Origin: Ctenosaura bakeri
Taxonomy: Eukaryota > Chordata > Lepidosauria > Squamata > Iguanidae
Reading direction: 5' to 3'
DNA length: 64,000 bases
Assembly: GCA_948474755.1 (NCBI GenBank)
Contig: CAOLHI010000559.1
Location: forward strand, 1 to 64,000
In this document: positions 1 through 12,700 of the stretch, piece by piece
Layout: each line of letters begins with the position of its first letter
Position numbering within the stretch: the stretch's first letter is position 1
The notes under the pieces: model-generated
The model's input: only the letters and a program-made list of their open reading frames with translations
Told to the model about the DNA's origin: nothing
Databases searched by the model: none
Translations under genes and position numbers: made by a program

Positions 1-459
1 TCATTAGGATCTCAGCAACCATTTTCATTCAGATCTCAAACATCAAGTGTTGAACTGGGAAGGAAGTCAGGGAGCCAGCTAGAAATGAAGCACGGTTAGA
101 AAAGAACACAGAAAAATACTGCCATATTCTGTATATCTTTATTGCAAAAGAGGAGAAAGCTGCACATTCATGCATCTTCCATATACGTTTTTTTTTGTTC
201 TTATTCTTCAGATAGAATGGTCTGAATCCTGTTAGTCTGAATTAAACTAGACCCCTTGACTCAATGGGATTTACCTATATTTTGACTCACCATTCAACAT
301 TTGATTCAGTGAGTCTAGACTAGAAGGAAGTAACCAATGGGCCTTAAGATGAGGGGCTTGTGTTCAGATAAAGTTGTTTGAACTTAGACCCATTAAAACC
401 AATGGTGCTTTCTAGTTATAACTGAAATTCCATTGATTTGAAGTGGAAGTCAGTGCAAC
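1..459. other. Unique AT-rich DNA, no feature
   Basis: I see no open frame, RNA gene or clear repeat here. It runs up to the TAA target duplication of the first MITE. Confidence 0.5.
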
Positions 460-462
460 TAA

Positions 463-906
463 GGCCCTTTCCACATGTGGGGGAACGGGTGAAAACACCC
501 GAAAACGGAGCTTACCAGAAACCGGGCGAGTCCGTCGCCACGCGAAGCAGTGCGAGCTTGCTGCTCCATAGTCCTCTGGCACCCCAAATGGCGGCTTCAC
601 CAACCAGAGAAGCTCGCCAGCTGGAAGCCCGCCCCTGGCAGATCTGCAGACACGCACTTGCGCACGTCTGCAAATCTGCTTCTGAGTTGGGTGACGGGGC
701 AGCACGGGGTTGCACGCTCCCTGGTTTTTAAAAACCTCTGAAAATAGGTTTTTAAAAACCACGCTGCGCAACCAGCTCCGGTCGCTCCTGCATGGATTGA
801 GGTGTGGAACTACAAAAAGTAGTCCACACCAGTCTACGCTATGGTGCAGAAGACTTCCATTGGAGGTCGCTCTGCACCATTTTAAAATGCTAATGTGGAA
901 ATGGCC
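463..906 (-). mobile_element. Harbinger-like MITE, 444 bp
   Basis: The element starts GGCCCTTTCCACATG and ends in the inverted form CATGTGGAAATGGCC-like (TAATGTGGAAATGGCC), and is flanked on both sides by TAA (460-462 and 907-909). A 3-bp TWA duplication with GGCC-type termini is typical of PIF/Harbinger. The interior is GC-richer than the flanks and shares, in inverted orientation, blocks with the copies at 48524 and 54096 (a segment on cutting 'caccaaccagagaagctcg' and a TTTTTAAAAACC core). The strand is given relative to those two copies. There is no transposase; the reading frames inside are shadows. Confidence 0.75.
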
Positions 907-909
907 TAA

Positions 910-2288
910 GTTTATCCAGGCACAAGGCACAGGTACTTCTGCAACATTGTTCTGGGGTTGCTCGGAGCCTGGAATGAAAATTGCACAGGAACTCTGTTTG
1001 CAGTACCTATGGAAAAAGTTTGAATAATAAAGGAATAACAACAACAACATCATCAACAACAACAACCTTCTCTATACATCCTGGAGTAAGAGTATTTATC
1101 ATCACATTTCATTATCTCACAACTCATCTTGTTTTGCAGTTCCACCTAGCTCTAGGACTGCATTTCTTTACACACTTATCTGGGAGCAAGTACTACATTA
1201 AGACTTTCTTTGAGGAGACATGTACAAGATTGTGCTGTTGATTTCCCTGAAATTTTCCAAGTGCTTTGCGTGAGAAGGAAACTGTGAATTTGCTTCAAAT
1301 TCTTGTTGGATTAACTTTGGTGGCAGCTGTAGCTGCAGCATCTTATCTCCATTTCAGAGCTTGTAATTTATGTCTTTTCAGCCTAGTATAATGTGTTCTA
1401 CAAGGGTCTGTTAAAGGTTAAATAAGAAAAGAGAGGGGTATTGTCATTTTAACATTTATATGCGTATGTTCCTGCTGTCTCTCCCTTCCTCCTTCTATAC
1501 AGAGTGTTTGTGTGTTATTTTAACATACCTATGCATGCCTGTTTATTGATGTCAAACGGTTACACATCCCTATGCAGAATATAACCGTTTCTAGGGTCAC
1601 ATACATACATGACTTAGGTTCGTCACTGACTCACTGTCCCCCAAACAATTGCACCAATTATGGAACCAGACTGAGAAATAACAACTACACAGCAAAATTT
1701 GTGCCTACCACTTAAATAAAAAGGTAATTGCTATTTTTGCTACTCTCTTCTTGCACTTTTTGTTTAGCAAGATAGCACAGCCAAAAAACTGCTCAAGTAA
1801 CTTTTGTGGACAGAAAGATGGACAAAGAACACTTTCAGGGGGCAAGTTCACAAAGCACACATCCTTGCTCATGATTTCCAGTACTTGTGTGTGTCCTGCT
1901 TTCACTGTGGTTTAACTACATAACAATGTAATATAACATCTGGCCTAAATCCAATTCCTAGTCCCAGCTAGAGCAGTCTGATTGAATTAATAGAAGTTAT
2001 GTAAGGATTGACTTACCATTCATAAACGGATGGAGTAATTCTACTCTAGTTAGACAAGCAACTGGATTTAGACTGGTGACATTTGGGTTTGGTTGCATGA
2101 TGGTGGCTGATTCAAAGTCAGAATAAGGACATTTTCCCTCCACTTATTATTATGTCATCTGCCAAGGAGAAGCTGAGGCTTCCATGTCAGCACAGGAGTG
2201 AGTTCACTCTGGATTTTAGCTGAACTTTAAAGGAAATATCAATGACATTGAACATTATTCTCCAAATAGATTCAGCACATTGGATAGC
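910..2288. other. No gene; low-complexity AAC patch
   Basis: A short imperfect (AAC)n run lies at about 1036-1066. The rest is AT-rich and shows no reading frame or repeat that I recognise. Confidence 0.45.
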
Positions 2289-2290
2289 TC

Positions 2291-2335
2291 CTTTCAAGTC
2301 AGAAATGACTTGAAGGCACAAAACAACACACAATA
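2291..2335 (+). mobile_element. SINE 3' tail remnant (Sauria-SINE type)
   Basis: The text 'gaaatgacttgaaggcac' followed by an AACAAC-like run matches the 3' end of the full SINE copies at 31035, 61166 and 63541. The tRNA-derived head is not recognisable, so this is a 5'-truncated or decayed copy. Confidence 0.6.
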
Positions 2336-5037
2336 ACATGCGGGATGAGAATTTTTCTTCTGTTTGTACTTCCCTCATCTAGAAAAAAAAAAAAAGACAT
2401 TGAGAAAGAGACTCTGCAGTCTTTGGATAGAATTGCAAATTTGAAACTGCCATTTAGATTAGTCCTGGCACCAAAGATTATGTGAACTATATAATGGCTC
2501 CAAGGTGCTGTTCTACTCAGTTTTCATTGATTACATGGAAGTATGAAATGGGATGTAGCAATCAAACCCAGGGCAAAGACAAAATTAGTTCATGTTCCTA
2601 AGATGATCATAGTATACTTTGTCATAGCTTCTGTTCACCAGGGTCCACAAGATCAATTTCCTTATCTAGACTATGGCCAAGGCACCCTTGTTTTGGTCAA
2701 TGTCCTGGGTAAGAGAGTAGATTACTTTCTTCTGCATTCTGCCGTAATTTTCTAATGACCAGAGCTTTACCAGAATGATGGAGTTCATTTGTTGGAAGAG
2801 GATAACACATTGTTCCTGGGGGATCTACAGCAGAGAGTGAAGGCTGTGTTGTCTGACCTGGTGGGAGAAAGAGACTAAGTGGATATTTGCCTATTGTATG
2901 TGGCTGGTAGTAAGTGGAGAATATATGAATTTGGTGTACACTTTGGCACTCTTTTGGTGTAAGGTAGGGCTCTGGAATTTTCTCTTTAGGTCCTGGGACC
3001 TAGGGGTGGGAAAAGAGTCTACCCAAGAGGTGAACCTGGGCTTTTTTTGCTCTCACTTATAAAGTCCTGGGACTTGGGCAGAAGGAGTGCCCTGGGTTTG
3101 CATTCCAGCAGATGGCCAGCCAGGGAAAAATCCAATTATTGGACTGCCTTCTGGGTTCAGAAATTTTGCTCAAGGGAAGGCTGAGGAGGTAGTCAATGTG
3201 TGATGTTGTTGGCTTCAGCTGATCCTCCATCATGTTGCTCCTGTCTCTTGCTCTTCCCAGGTTCGATACAATGTAAATAGATTTAGGTCAAATAAAGTGA
3301 CCCTATTTAACCAAGCTTTCTATGTTTGGTCTTATTATTCCATGTTTGGTCATCAAAGGGCTCTTGGGTTTCTTTCATCCTTTTGAGTTACTGAACTCAA
3401 ATAGTAAATGTTCATTTTCCTCTTTCTTTCTTTTATGTTATCATTGTGAATGTCCTTATCATGGATCCAGACTTAATCATTATACTAAAACACTGCAATA
3501 CTAAACCCAGTTATCTGGGAATAAGTGCTATTGAATTCAATGAGATTTACTACTGCATAGGCAAGTGTAGTATACAAGTATACTAGATCACACTAGGTTT
3601 TTTTTATTTTTAAAAAAATCTTCCATTCCACCCCCTCCCTTTTTTTATTTAGTCTCATACTTCCAGTCCGAAACTTTTAAACTTTTCCTGCAAGTCTCTC
3701 TAACTTTTCAGTAGGTGGCACTGTTATTTAGGCTAATATTTTTGGCACTAAGGCAAGGTAATTAACTTTATAATGCTGTTTAAAACAATAAAATATAGAG
3801 TTCTCCTTATATAATACATTCACATCTGAATCTTATGCGAAAGAAGAAAATAAATTACCAGTGAATACATTAGAAGTAATGTACTAAAGCCATGAGGTTC
3901 CTAAATTTAAATTTTCTAATTTCAATGTTTGAATCACAAATATTCTAAGAAAAAAATTAATGTCTTTTCCTGTTTTGGTAAATTAGTTATTGTTGCCAGT
4001 ATTATTTTAGTTGGAATAAGTAGAGGATTTTTCTGTTAGCATTTATTTTCTCTCAGAATGTCCTCTTGCTCTTTGCGCCTTTGCCACTTGCTTTATTTTT
4101 AGAAACGACTTCTTATGAAAAAAATCAGCTGGTACAGACATGATATGGCACATAACTAGAGGAAAGAGGGACACACTTATTAGTGCTTACAATTCATTTC
4201 AGCAGTTCTTGCTTCCTCTAGTAGCTCTGTAGATGATTAGAAGAATAATTTAGCATTGGTTAGCTATGATTTATATAACACTGCACTGGTAAAGCAGAAT
4301 TGCTCTTAGAAAATTGTAGGATGAATGTCTCCTGACTGTGCATTTTGTAAAGCTTTACTGCTGCTCTTGCTGACAAACTTTGATCAGATAGTTGTTTCTG
4401 CACTGGTCCTGATGTCTATAAGTATGTACCCATGTGGTTCAGCTGTGTAGTAAATTAAGAACATAAAAAAGGCCTTTATACATCAGACCAATGATCTATG
4501 TAGCCCAGTGTTGTCATCACAACCACAAATGGGGAGCCCACGAAACAGCCAGGAGGCAATAGCATTCTCCAGATCATATTCCCTTTCAACTAGTGTACAG
4601 AGCAGGTTTTTAAAAAGTTACTTTTTGTATTATAACTCCAACATAGTCACTGCCTCAGATACTATAGGTAATATATATCTGTTAGTAGCCTAGTCCTACA
4701 TTAATTTGCTCATTGCTCTTTGTAGATCTCCATGCTAGCGGCCATCAGTATACTTTTTTTTAAAATAGTGAATGTATTAGTTTAACACAGTGTTTCATTA
4801 TTTGTCTCTTCAGAAGCTTCTACCATTTATCTTCATTGATTGGTCCAGCTTCTAGTATTTGGGGGGAGGACAGGAAAAAAAATCTTCCCATTTGCTTTCT
4901 CCAAAGTCATGCGTGATTGTATACACCTCTGCCATCACTAGATAAGATTATGGAGTCCAGGAGTGGAGTTTTTCAGAGGAATCTTCTAATGGTTAATCTG
5001 GGATTTTCTCTTCTTCCGCTCACTTTTCTTGCTCTTT
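2336..5037. other. No gene recognised
   Basis: AT-rich DNA with scattered homopolymers. Short reading frames at 2543-2755, 3322-3504 and 4508-4693 have no recognisable domain and fit chance. Confidence 0.45.
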
Positions 5038-5153
5038 CACAGCTGTGTAACTAAAAAAACTTTGAACCTATTGAGAAGGGGAGTGAACGGGTTGCCACAG
5101 CTGTGTAACTAAAAAAACTTTGAACCTATTGAGAAGGGGAGTGAACGGGTTGC
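5038..5153. repeat. Exact 58-bp tandem duplication
   Basis: Two head-to-tail copies (5038-5095 and 5096-5153) begin CACAGCTGTGTAACTAAAAA and end GAACGGGTTGC. They are identical base for base, so the duplication is recent, or is an assembly artefact. Confidence 0.9.
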
Positions 5154-5581
5154 AGTCTCATTCCAACTTGCTGCGATTTGTTTGAACTGAACTCTTTATT
5201 CCTAGAAGAAGTTTGTTTGGGAACACCCAGCCACTCTCATTACCAATAATTCTGGAACAACTACTTCATTATTATATTCTACTTAGCACACACAGTTGTC
5301 TAACCACATTGCCCAGCTGCCTCACCTTAAAGGAGGCATTAGCAATATCTGCACTGATTAGCTGCACTGAAGATACAAAGTCAGAACCTGATTAAGAGCA
5401 GAAGCTGATTTAAAAAATTGCAGCAACTGTATCCTCTTGAGACAAGAATTTAAATTGACACAGAACAGAGTTTTTGCCCTTTTAGAGCCTTAGGAACACC
5501 TGGAGTTTGATCAGCTGTGACCATTGAGGGTAGATACAAATGGCCTTTTAAAAGTGACAATAAATAAGTGAATTAAACTGC

Positions 5582-6400
5582 TTTACTGCCCCTTGCTCGG
5601 GTTTCTGCATGGCGAGAAGGAACCACAGTTAACTTCTTGCTTTCTTCTGTTAATTTTCCGCTCTGCATATAGCTTATTTTATTTGTACCAATAGTTAGTA
5701 TTTTGAAGAAACTTTCCTTCAGAAAAGGTCTCTCAGACTGAATAATTAGAAGATTAACAAAGCCATGATGGTGCTGACAAGGGGGCAAGGTTCTCTTCTT
5801 AAATGTCCCTGTCACTACACAAGTACATCTCAGGCTCAAAAGACAACAGAGTATTTCTTCCCACCTTCAAGGACGGAAGATGAAGGAATATTGATGGACG
5901 ATCTGATTGATATGGTTAATGAGAAATTTAATGCTACTTAGAGTGTCCACAATCTCAGTGCTGAACAGTCACAACAATTTCCTCAGTCAGAACCTTCTGA
6001 ATCTGAAGGTGATGACCTCTATTTTATTTCTGAGGTACTGTGATTGGTACCTGGTAAAAAACACTGGGAATAGGAGTGAAGAGGGTTTGTATGCTTCTAG
6101 TTCTAAAACATCAGGAAATCAGGTACAGTCCTTGATGAGAATAAGTCCAATACTGTTCCCATGTCTTTACCAGGGAATCATTGCTTCCTAACTTCTGCAC
6201 TGTCTGAACAAATCTTTAATGAAATAAATTAGTAGTCATAGGCACAAAAAGTAACAGTTTCTGTTTTATATGATTTAATTGAATCTGGCATAATGACATT
6301 TGCTCCTACAACCAATTTTACCAATGCAGAAGAGTACATGACTGAGCAGCTCACTATGAATAAACATTTTGACATCTCTAACAGCCAACATGGTATAGTA
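5582..6400 (+). pseudogene. Possible decayed coding fragment, unidentified
   Basis: In one plus-strand frame (codons beginning at 5582, 5837, 6131 and 6251 are all in phase) there are four longer open stretches between stops: about 5745-5938, 5942-6045, 6131-6229 and 6242-6400. The second half of the first stretch reads TEDEGILMDDLIDMVNEKF, which is acidic and protein-like, and the last contains SVLYDLIESGIMTFAPTTNF. Roughly a dozen stops break the frame, including TAG at 5939 and TAG at 6230. I do not recognise the parent protein. The number of stops is not far below chance for AT-rich DNA, so this may be coincidence. A MITE sits immediately downstream at 6421. Confidence 0.2.
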
Positions 6401-6420
6401 ATTTGAGTGTTGGACTATGA

Positions 6421-6620
6421 GGCCCTTTCAGCCCTCCACTATTACAGTGCTATGATTTTACTCTCAACATCCTATAGAATTCTGGGGTTGTAGTTAAGGA
6501 GGTATATTTAGAATTCTCAGCCAGAGAGTTCTTGGGCCTCATTAAACTACAAACCCCAGAATTCCACAGAATGTTGAAAGTAGAATAATAGCACTATAAC
6601 AATGTAGTGCAGAAAGATCT
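6421..6620. mobile_element. Palindromic Harbinger-like MITE, ~200 bp
   Basis: The left arm (GGCCCTTTCAGCC ... CAACATCCTATAGAATTCTGG) is repeated in inverse in the right arm (CCAGAATTCCACAGAATGTTG ... GCAGAAAGATCT). The whole unit folds back on itself, as do six related copies in the window. The flanks are TGA and TTA, an imperfect 3-bp target duplication. This is one of the more diverged copies. Confidence 0.75.
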
Positions 6621-9600
6621 TTAGTGCATTACCAGTTGTGTTGTCCACTGTATTACTGGCCCCAGAGAATGTCTGTGATTACAGTTAGTGTCATAGTTTA
6701 GTGGGCTGGCCAACTCAGAGCATTGTCATTTTTGATGAGAAGAAGTATATTTCTTATAGTTTTGTATTGTTTGCAATTGCAACAAAGAAAATCAGAATGA
6801 AAACCCTGAGTCAGCTGGTATCTGATAAGAAGAAAATTTGATGACTTGAAAAGTTTAATATGAGAAGTTTTAAGAAGTTTTTTTCCCTAGAAGTTTAATC
6901 TGTTCTTAAACTGCGCTTCCCAATATGTATTAGAGACAGAATATGTATTTGGAGAAATATTTTGTGAAGAAATGTGTATTTAATTATTAATTCTGAGTTA
7001 AAAAATTGCAGGTTTAATCTGAAAATGGACTGGAATTATAGTTGAAAATGGAGATTATGTACCTCTTTAAAGAGGACCTGCTGTGATTGGATGGCCCATG
7101 TTTGTTCATTTGCATACCATACCAGGAAAGGAGTACATTGTGGTGGATCAGCTTCCACACTGCTAACGGCAAGCTTGAATTATTGGTTTAAAACTACACA
7201 TCAAGTTATGAGATTTTCAGCCAGATTTTTCTTTCGGTGGTAAATGACACAGAAAGGCTAAGGCAGAGGTCAAAATGAGGACTGTTGTTCTTTTTTCTCA
7301 ACTGCAAAATTACTCCACTGATAAAACATTTCAAGCAGAAAAACACATATAATTAATTTATGGCAGTGTTCACAGTGTGTTATGCACTGGGAATTTTAGC
7401 TCATTTACTACAGAGAGATAAATGATACCGGATCTTTTGGAAATGTAAAGATGCTCAGTCTATAAAATCAAGACTTGGGAAAAATAGTCATGCTATTTCC
7501 ACAGATTTACAGGGACTTTACACAAATGTCCCTTGACCTATTAAGTTCTGCTAGACTGAGGAGGCATCAGGAACCATTTTGCCACTTAAATATTATTAAT
7601 ACATCTTGTTAACTGCTAAAGTTAAACATTTGGCTCCCACATAAAAAGCAATTTCTGTTCGTGCATTAAGTTATTTAGCAGATAAATGTCCCTACGCTTC
7701 TACCACATTTCTTGGGTTGTAAGTTCCTTTCTATTCCCAAAGTCCTCATGGTAGTCAATCACTTTCACACACTGGAGGATAAACTCCCTTCCTTGTAAGT
7801 CTGTAATCCCCTATTGACATTAATGGAAACTGTGCAATGTGTAAGCGGTGGAGAGAAATAGGCCCCAAGGCTTTGTTATTGCCTTTCTGTTAAAGCCACG
7901 TAAGCTCAATCACCATCAACACCTTTTCCACAGAGGGATGGCCCATCTGGGTTTTCTAAAGGATTCTTTTTTTTAATAAGACTGTTTCCAAAATTGCTCC
8001 ATCCAGATTTCCCCCAAGACTTCCAAATTCCAAATTACTTGATTTGTTTCTGAAGTGGAACCAGCATGCAAGTGTTATCTGTCATCTTTCCAGTTTTGGG
8101 ATTTTATGCAGTGTGTGGTACATGAATGGTTTGACCTGTCTTTTATTTCCTTGTGATTGAACTGCTTGCTGCTTACTGGGTTACTGATGTGTACAAGGAC
8201 AGGGACAGAACATTCCAGAAAGTCCCTCTTCATGTGATTCTAAAATACATTGATAACGGTTAAACAGAACATACTGTAGTGTACATACAATGTTTCATGA
8301 ATCCAACTATAGCTCATGTATATTTGTGTTTGTGTGTGGTGGGGATATTAAGACTTCAATCCTGTTCACACTTGCCAGAAAAGAGGTTTCACTGAATTCA
8401 GCTATTTTACTTCTCAGTAGGCATGAATAGAATTGTATTCAGAACTAAAGCTTTAAATCCCATTGATTTAATGGGTAGATCTAATGAATCAATTAAACTT
8501 ACATAAGTGGTGATGTATCAAGGTCCCACTGATTCATTGGGTCTCTAATAATTGGGACTAATAACTGATACAAACCAAAGAAAATGAAAACCACAACACA
8601 TTGAGCAGACCCCAGTTTTGAAAGTAATTTTAGAAATATTCTTCATCAAACTGGAATGCAGGGGATGCATAATCCATGGCTGAGGGAAACAATGTAATAA
8701 TGCAGGGAAAGAATTTTCCCATTTATAGTTTTGAAGTTTATTGCTACCTGCACAGCAATAGCCTACGTGCTGTCCTTTACTTCTAACATGCTTGAACTTC
8801 GAGAACAGAGATGGCAGCAGCTGGAGCTGTTTCTAAGAGGACAATATTATACCACTGGTGTTTGGCGGTGGGAACTAATGGGAATACTTAATTCTCAGAT
8901 AATTGGTTTTTATTCCCTAATCCCATTGCAGTAAAGAAAGCATTGCACTGACAGCTAAGGTTGTGAATCCTAGAAACCAGAAGCATTTGAGATTAGTTAA
9001 AAGAATCATCAATCAAAACAAATACCTTATGGAAGAGTGCTAAACTATTGCTATTCCAGCTGGCACTTTAAAACATACTCAAGTGGGTGGTGGAAAATCT
9101 TTTAAGTTTAATAAGGGAAGGGAATGTTATGCATGTTTGCTCAAATGTAAACAGGTCTATTTCTAGGTAAGTGCTCTCCTAACTACCATAAATTTATACT
9201 TGGGGCAGACAGGCCTGCAGCACTAGGCCTGTCAATTTTCTATAATTTCCCTATGGAATCCCTGAAAGAACACATGGTATCATGCAACATCAGAGGATGG
9301 TTTATATGGCAAAAGTTATTAATGAAGAAGAAAACACAAGCTAGGAGAGGTTGTAGCAGTTTGCTTTTGATTAAGCCTGTTGGAAAGGGCAAGCTCCCAC
9401 ACCTTCCTTTCCTCTTCCCTCTCCTCTGAATTAACTGAGTTTAAACATCCTTTTGCTCTTTGAACTTGGTTAGTAGCGATTGAAGTAAGCTGGGACAAAG
9501 GAGGAAAATGGAAGGAAGAAAGAGAAACTGGAATGTTTTAAAAGCAGGTGAAAAAATGGGACAGTTGGAGGGTATGCTGTTCATTTCACTAGGAACATCA

Positions 9601-9714
9601 ATTGAGGCTTAGAGAGTGTTGCTTCAATCAGCCATCTTTACAGTAATAATAACCAAGAAGGGAAGACATCTTCCTATGTTGCCTCTGAAAGGTAGATAAT
9701 TATTACTTTTGCTT
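6621..9714. other. No gene recognised
   Basis: AT-rich unique sequence. The 67-codon frame at 8731-8934 shows no recognisable domain and I treat it as chance. Confidence 0.45.
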
Positions 9715-9935
9715 ATATCCTACTTTTCCCCCAACTGGGACTCAAAGCAGCTTATAAATTAAAAGAACAATACAGTTAGAACATACAATAAATTAACATT
9801 AAAATGGAATTAAACTGCCAAATGCATTTAAAACTACTTAAACCAACAGTGTAAAAATTATTCTAAAAGTACAAATTTTAAAACTTTTTAAAAAGCATTT
9901 TTAAAAAGTACAATAAAAACAGTAAAAATGGCTAA
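9715..9935 (+). repeat. LINE-tail-like interspersed repeat
   Basis: A start 'gggactcaaagcagcttata' is followed by A-rich, T-poor sequence with repeated 'aaaac/taaaa' words. The same start and texture recur at 21241 and, more diverged, at 12462 and 54035. Such 'actcaaagcagcttac' repeats are widespread in lizards. I think they are LINE 3'-untranslated segments, but the family name is uncertain. Confidence 0.45.
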
Positions 9936-10321
9936 GAACTCCTGTAAGAGACCTTATTTTAATTTTTTTTAGATTTTTCACAAAGCATCATCATCATCAT
10001 GATGTCTTTGCCTGCAGATGGAAGGACTGTGGGTGGTGGGGAAAAGATGACTTTTAAAAACCAGTCTTGGTTCCCTTTTGCACAGGTTCAAAAAGGCTAA
10101 TTACAGCTCATGGGCAAGTTGCCATTTGTCTATTTTGGATATCATGGAAAACTCATGCTTTTCAGACATTCACTAATTATAACCATGGAAATGGATGTGG
10201 ATGTATACTACTATTATCCTACCCTATACCCCCATCCTGTGGGATGTGCTTTTTCCTATGGCTGGAAATACATGAATCAAAGGCATGCTGACAGGAAGAG
10301 GTCAAGCTGACCTGAGGCATT

Positions 10322-10977
10322 GGCCATTGTTTCATGACATCGCTGTACTGCCATAGCAGCGGGTTGTTTCTGGGTCAGGAGCTGAGCTACCACACAACAT
10401 TGTTGCTATCTGGCTGCTATCTGATCCCCAAGCATTGCAGAACTGCCTTATTCTATTTCCAGAAAAAAACATGATGTGCTTCCGTTAGCATTTCAATCCC
10501 CTTAGTTGTCTCAGTGCAGTACTGTTATAGCGCTTGATAGTGCTTTCAGTCATTGAGAACCCAGCAGTGGTTGGGCTGTGGGCTTGACCAGCTTGTGCCT
10601 CTCTCAGTGGCTCTCATGGCATGGTAACTTTGAAATCTATCACTTCTCTGTGTTTATTTGAAAGTTCTCCTTTAACATTTTTTTTTTAAAAATATATTTT
10701 TAGGCATTATACCATAAGTGTACTGCCATGTTTAGTATGGCTTCCAAAGAAAATCAACCACTCTGACCAATTGGGGCAGTGGAGTGAGGTGACAGTGGGA
10801 CGGGGAATGGCCAAGGATGCTGTGGTGCAGAAGGAACACTGGTGGAAATACTGCTACTCATCCACTGAAGGTGGAAGGGTGGGAAAACAGCATTCCTAAT
10901 CTGCTACGATTATGTGAATGGCAAGGCCACAATTGTAATGGTATATCATGCTAATGGCTTCTAGTGCAGAAATGGCC
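10322..10977 (+). mobile_element. Harbinger-like MITE, 656 bp subclass
   Basis: Termini are GGCCATTGTTTCATG and GTGCAGAAATGGCC. The interior is collinear with the copy at 35648: both contain 'gcagcgggttgtttc' / 'gcagtgggttgtttcc', a 'ctcagtgtttattt'-like block, 'acattttttttt...aaatatatttttaggcat' and a 'gcagaaggaacactggtgg' / 'ggaaggaacactggtgg' block near the 3' end. The flanking trinucleotides (ATT and ATG) are not identical, so the target duplication is decayed or the edges are one base off. Confidence 0.7.
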
Positions 10978-12454
10978 ATGGTCAGGCCATAAGTTCAAAG
11001 GGGATTAGGTGGAAAACCCTGGGATAAAAGGGGCTCAAGCTAATCTCTTCACTGAACTCAAATCTTTGCATTTCTGAGTGGGTCTGGATAAGACAATAAG
11101 AGACCATCCCTTTTAATCTCACCCTACAGAAACCTTTCCTGCACCCCCTACCAATCCAGACTTGGAGTTATCACAATTCCCATAAATTCTGTCACTCTGG
11201 TGTCAAAGCAATCACTTATTCTGGAATCCTTTTGTCGATCCTGTAAGAAAGTTTTAAGGCTTTTCCAGAACACCCATTCCAGGCAAGAAAAAGGGTACAT
11301 AAAGCCTAACTTTGGCTCTGGCACCTTATAGCACTTTAAACGTAGCATATTGGGAATAATACATGGCTCCCAGACCACTGTTCATCTGAAGTGCTGCTCT
11401 CAGATGCTGCCTGAGCTTTTCTGTTTCATCCTCCTTCTCCAAGATTTACCCTCTTACCCCAATTTGTCCAACCATTCACACTTTACTTTCTGACAGCCTT
11501 GTATGGTTCTTTAAATTTCCTGCGTGTTTGTTGATTCCAAATAAAATACTTTGTTTATCTTTAACTGAAGCCTCTCTGCAGTTAGTACTGGTATACATAG
11601 GTAAAAAGATCCTGCTGTTACCCTCCTCTTGCAGGCCTTCTTTGAGCTGTAATTTCCCCAAATTCTAATGAGATACTGGCATTGTGAGTGGTCCCAATGT
11701 CCAACATTTTAAAAGATAACACTACAGTTCTGCCCCCTCCACTCCCAATGAATGTTAAAAGACTTCTTCACTAGTGCTTGGTGAGAATCAGTATTTTCTT
11801 TTTAAAAGAAAGGAAACATAATTAATTTAGAATAACTTTATTATAAATCATGCTTCTACATGATCCACTAGAATGCTGATGTTCAACAACTCATAGCAAT
11901 TATTCTCTTTTTCTGCTCTCCTAAATCTCAGTGATGATGGAGTGATAGAGTAGAAACCTGAAAATTCCTAAACTACATTTTATTAAATATATTGCTTTAA
12001 ATATCCTCAGTTTGTGACATTAAATTAGTTTGGTATGACAAGGGCTTTCACAAGCAACATTTTAATGCATCAGATAGAGACCTGAATTGAGACATATGGA
12101 TGTGAATTGAAGCGTGATTCACAATAAACAAGAAGAATTTGCATTTGCTGTGCCTCACCTAACCTTTCTCAATATGAAAATTAACATCATTAATCTAGAA
12201 GGACTCCATTTGGCTAAAACATATCAGATTATTTTTTTTAAAGTGTTATTTTTAATTGCTCAGATTAATCCTTCTCACTAATTGTGTGCTGAGAAAGAAA
12301 ATCTGATGAGTTTTATAATCTTACTACTGTGGTAAAATTACTACACAAGTGCACACAGCCATCAGGGTGGACATTATAAACTGTTCAGAAAGTCTAATAA
12401 TCTTTCAGCAGCTGGCTAATATATAAGAATTTGACCATGCCCTGTATTAGGCTA
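10978..12454. other. No gene recognised
   Basis: Two minus-strand frames (11148-11378 and 11476-11661) have no domain signal. The block around 12160-12330 is unusually free of repeats and is discussed as a candidate conserved element. Confidence 0.4.
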
Positions 12455-12700
12455 AGAATCTTACATTTATTTCCAGCATTTCTTGTACAGGTCTTGAGAC
12501 AGTTTACAATATTAATTAAAGCAGAATATGGTTAAAAACCAAACCCTCATGGCATTAAATAGCAATCTTTAAAACAATGATCAATGCTTAAGTACAACAA
12601 TTTTGAAAAGCATTTAAAACCCTCTCACCGAAACACCCAAAAGACTCTTCTGTAACAGCCTGTCTAAACAAGAATGTCTTTGTCTGATGACGTAGCCAGT
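12455..12700 (+). repeat. LINE-tail-like interspersed repeat, diverged
   Basis: It reads 'gagacagtttacaat', then AT-rich 'taaaac' words, then 'cctgtctaaacaagaatgtc'. The order matches the longer copy at 54015-55080, whose right part carries 'ttcacctggaaacaaaagga' and 'gggcattccagaatc'. I read it as the same lizard LINE 3'-tail family. Confidence 0.35.

Noticed and set aside
5038..5153. CRISPR-like or minisatellite array
   Set aside because: Only two units, with no spacer between them, in vertebrate DNA.
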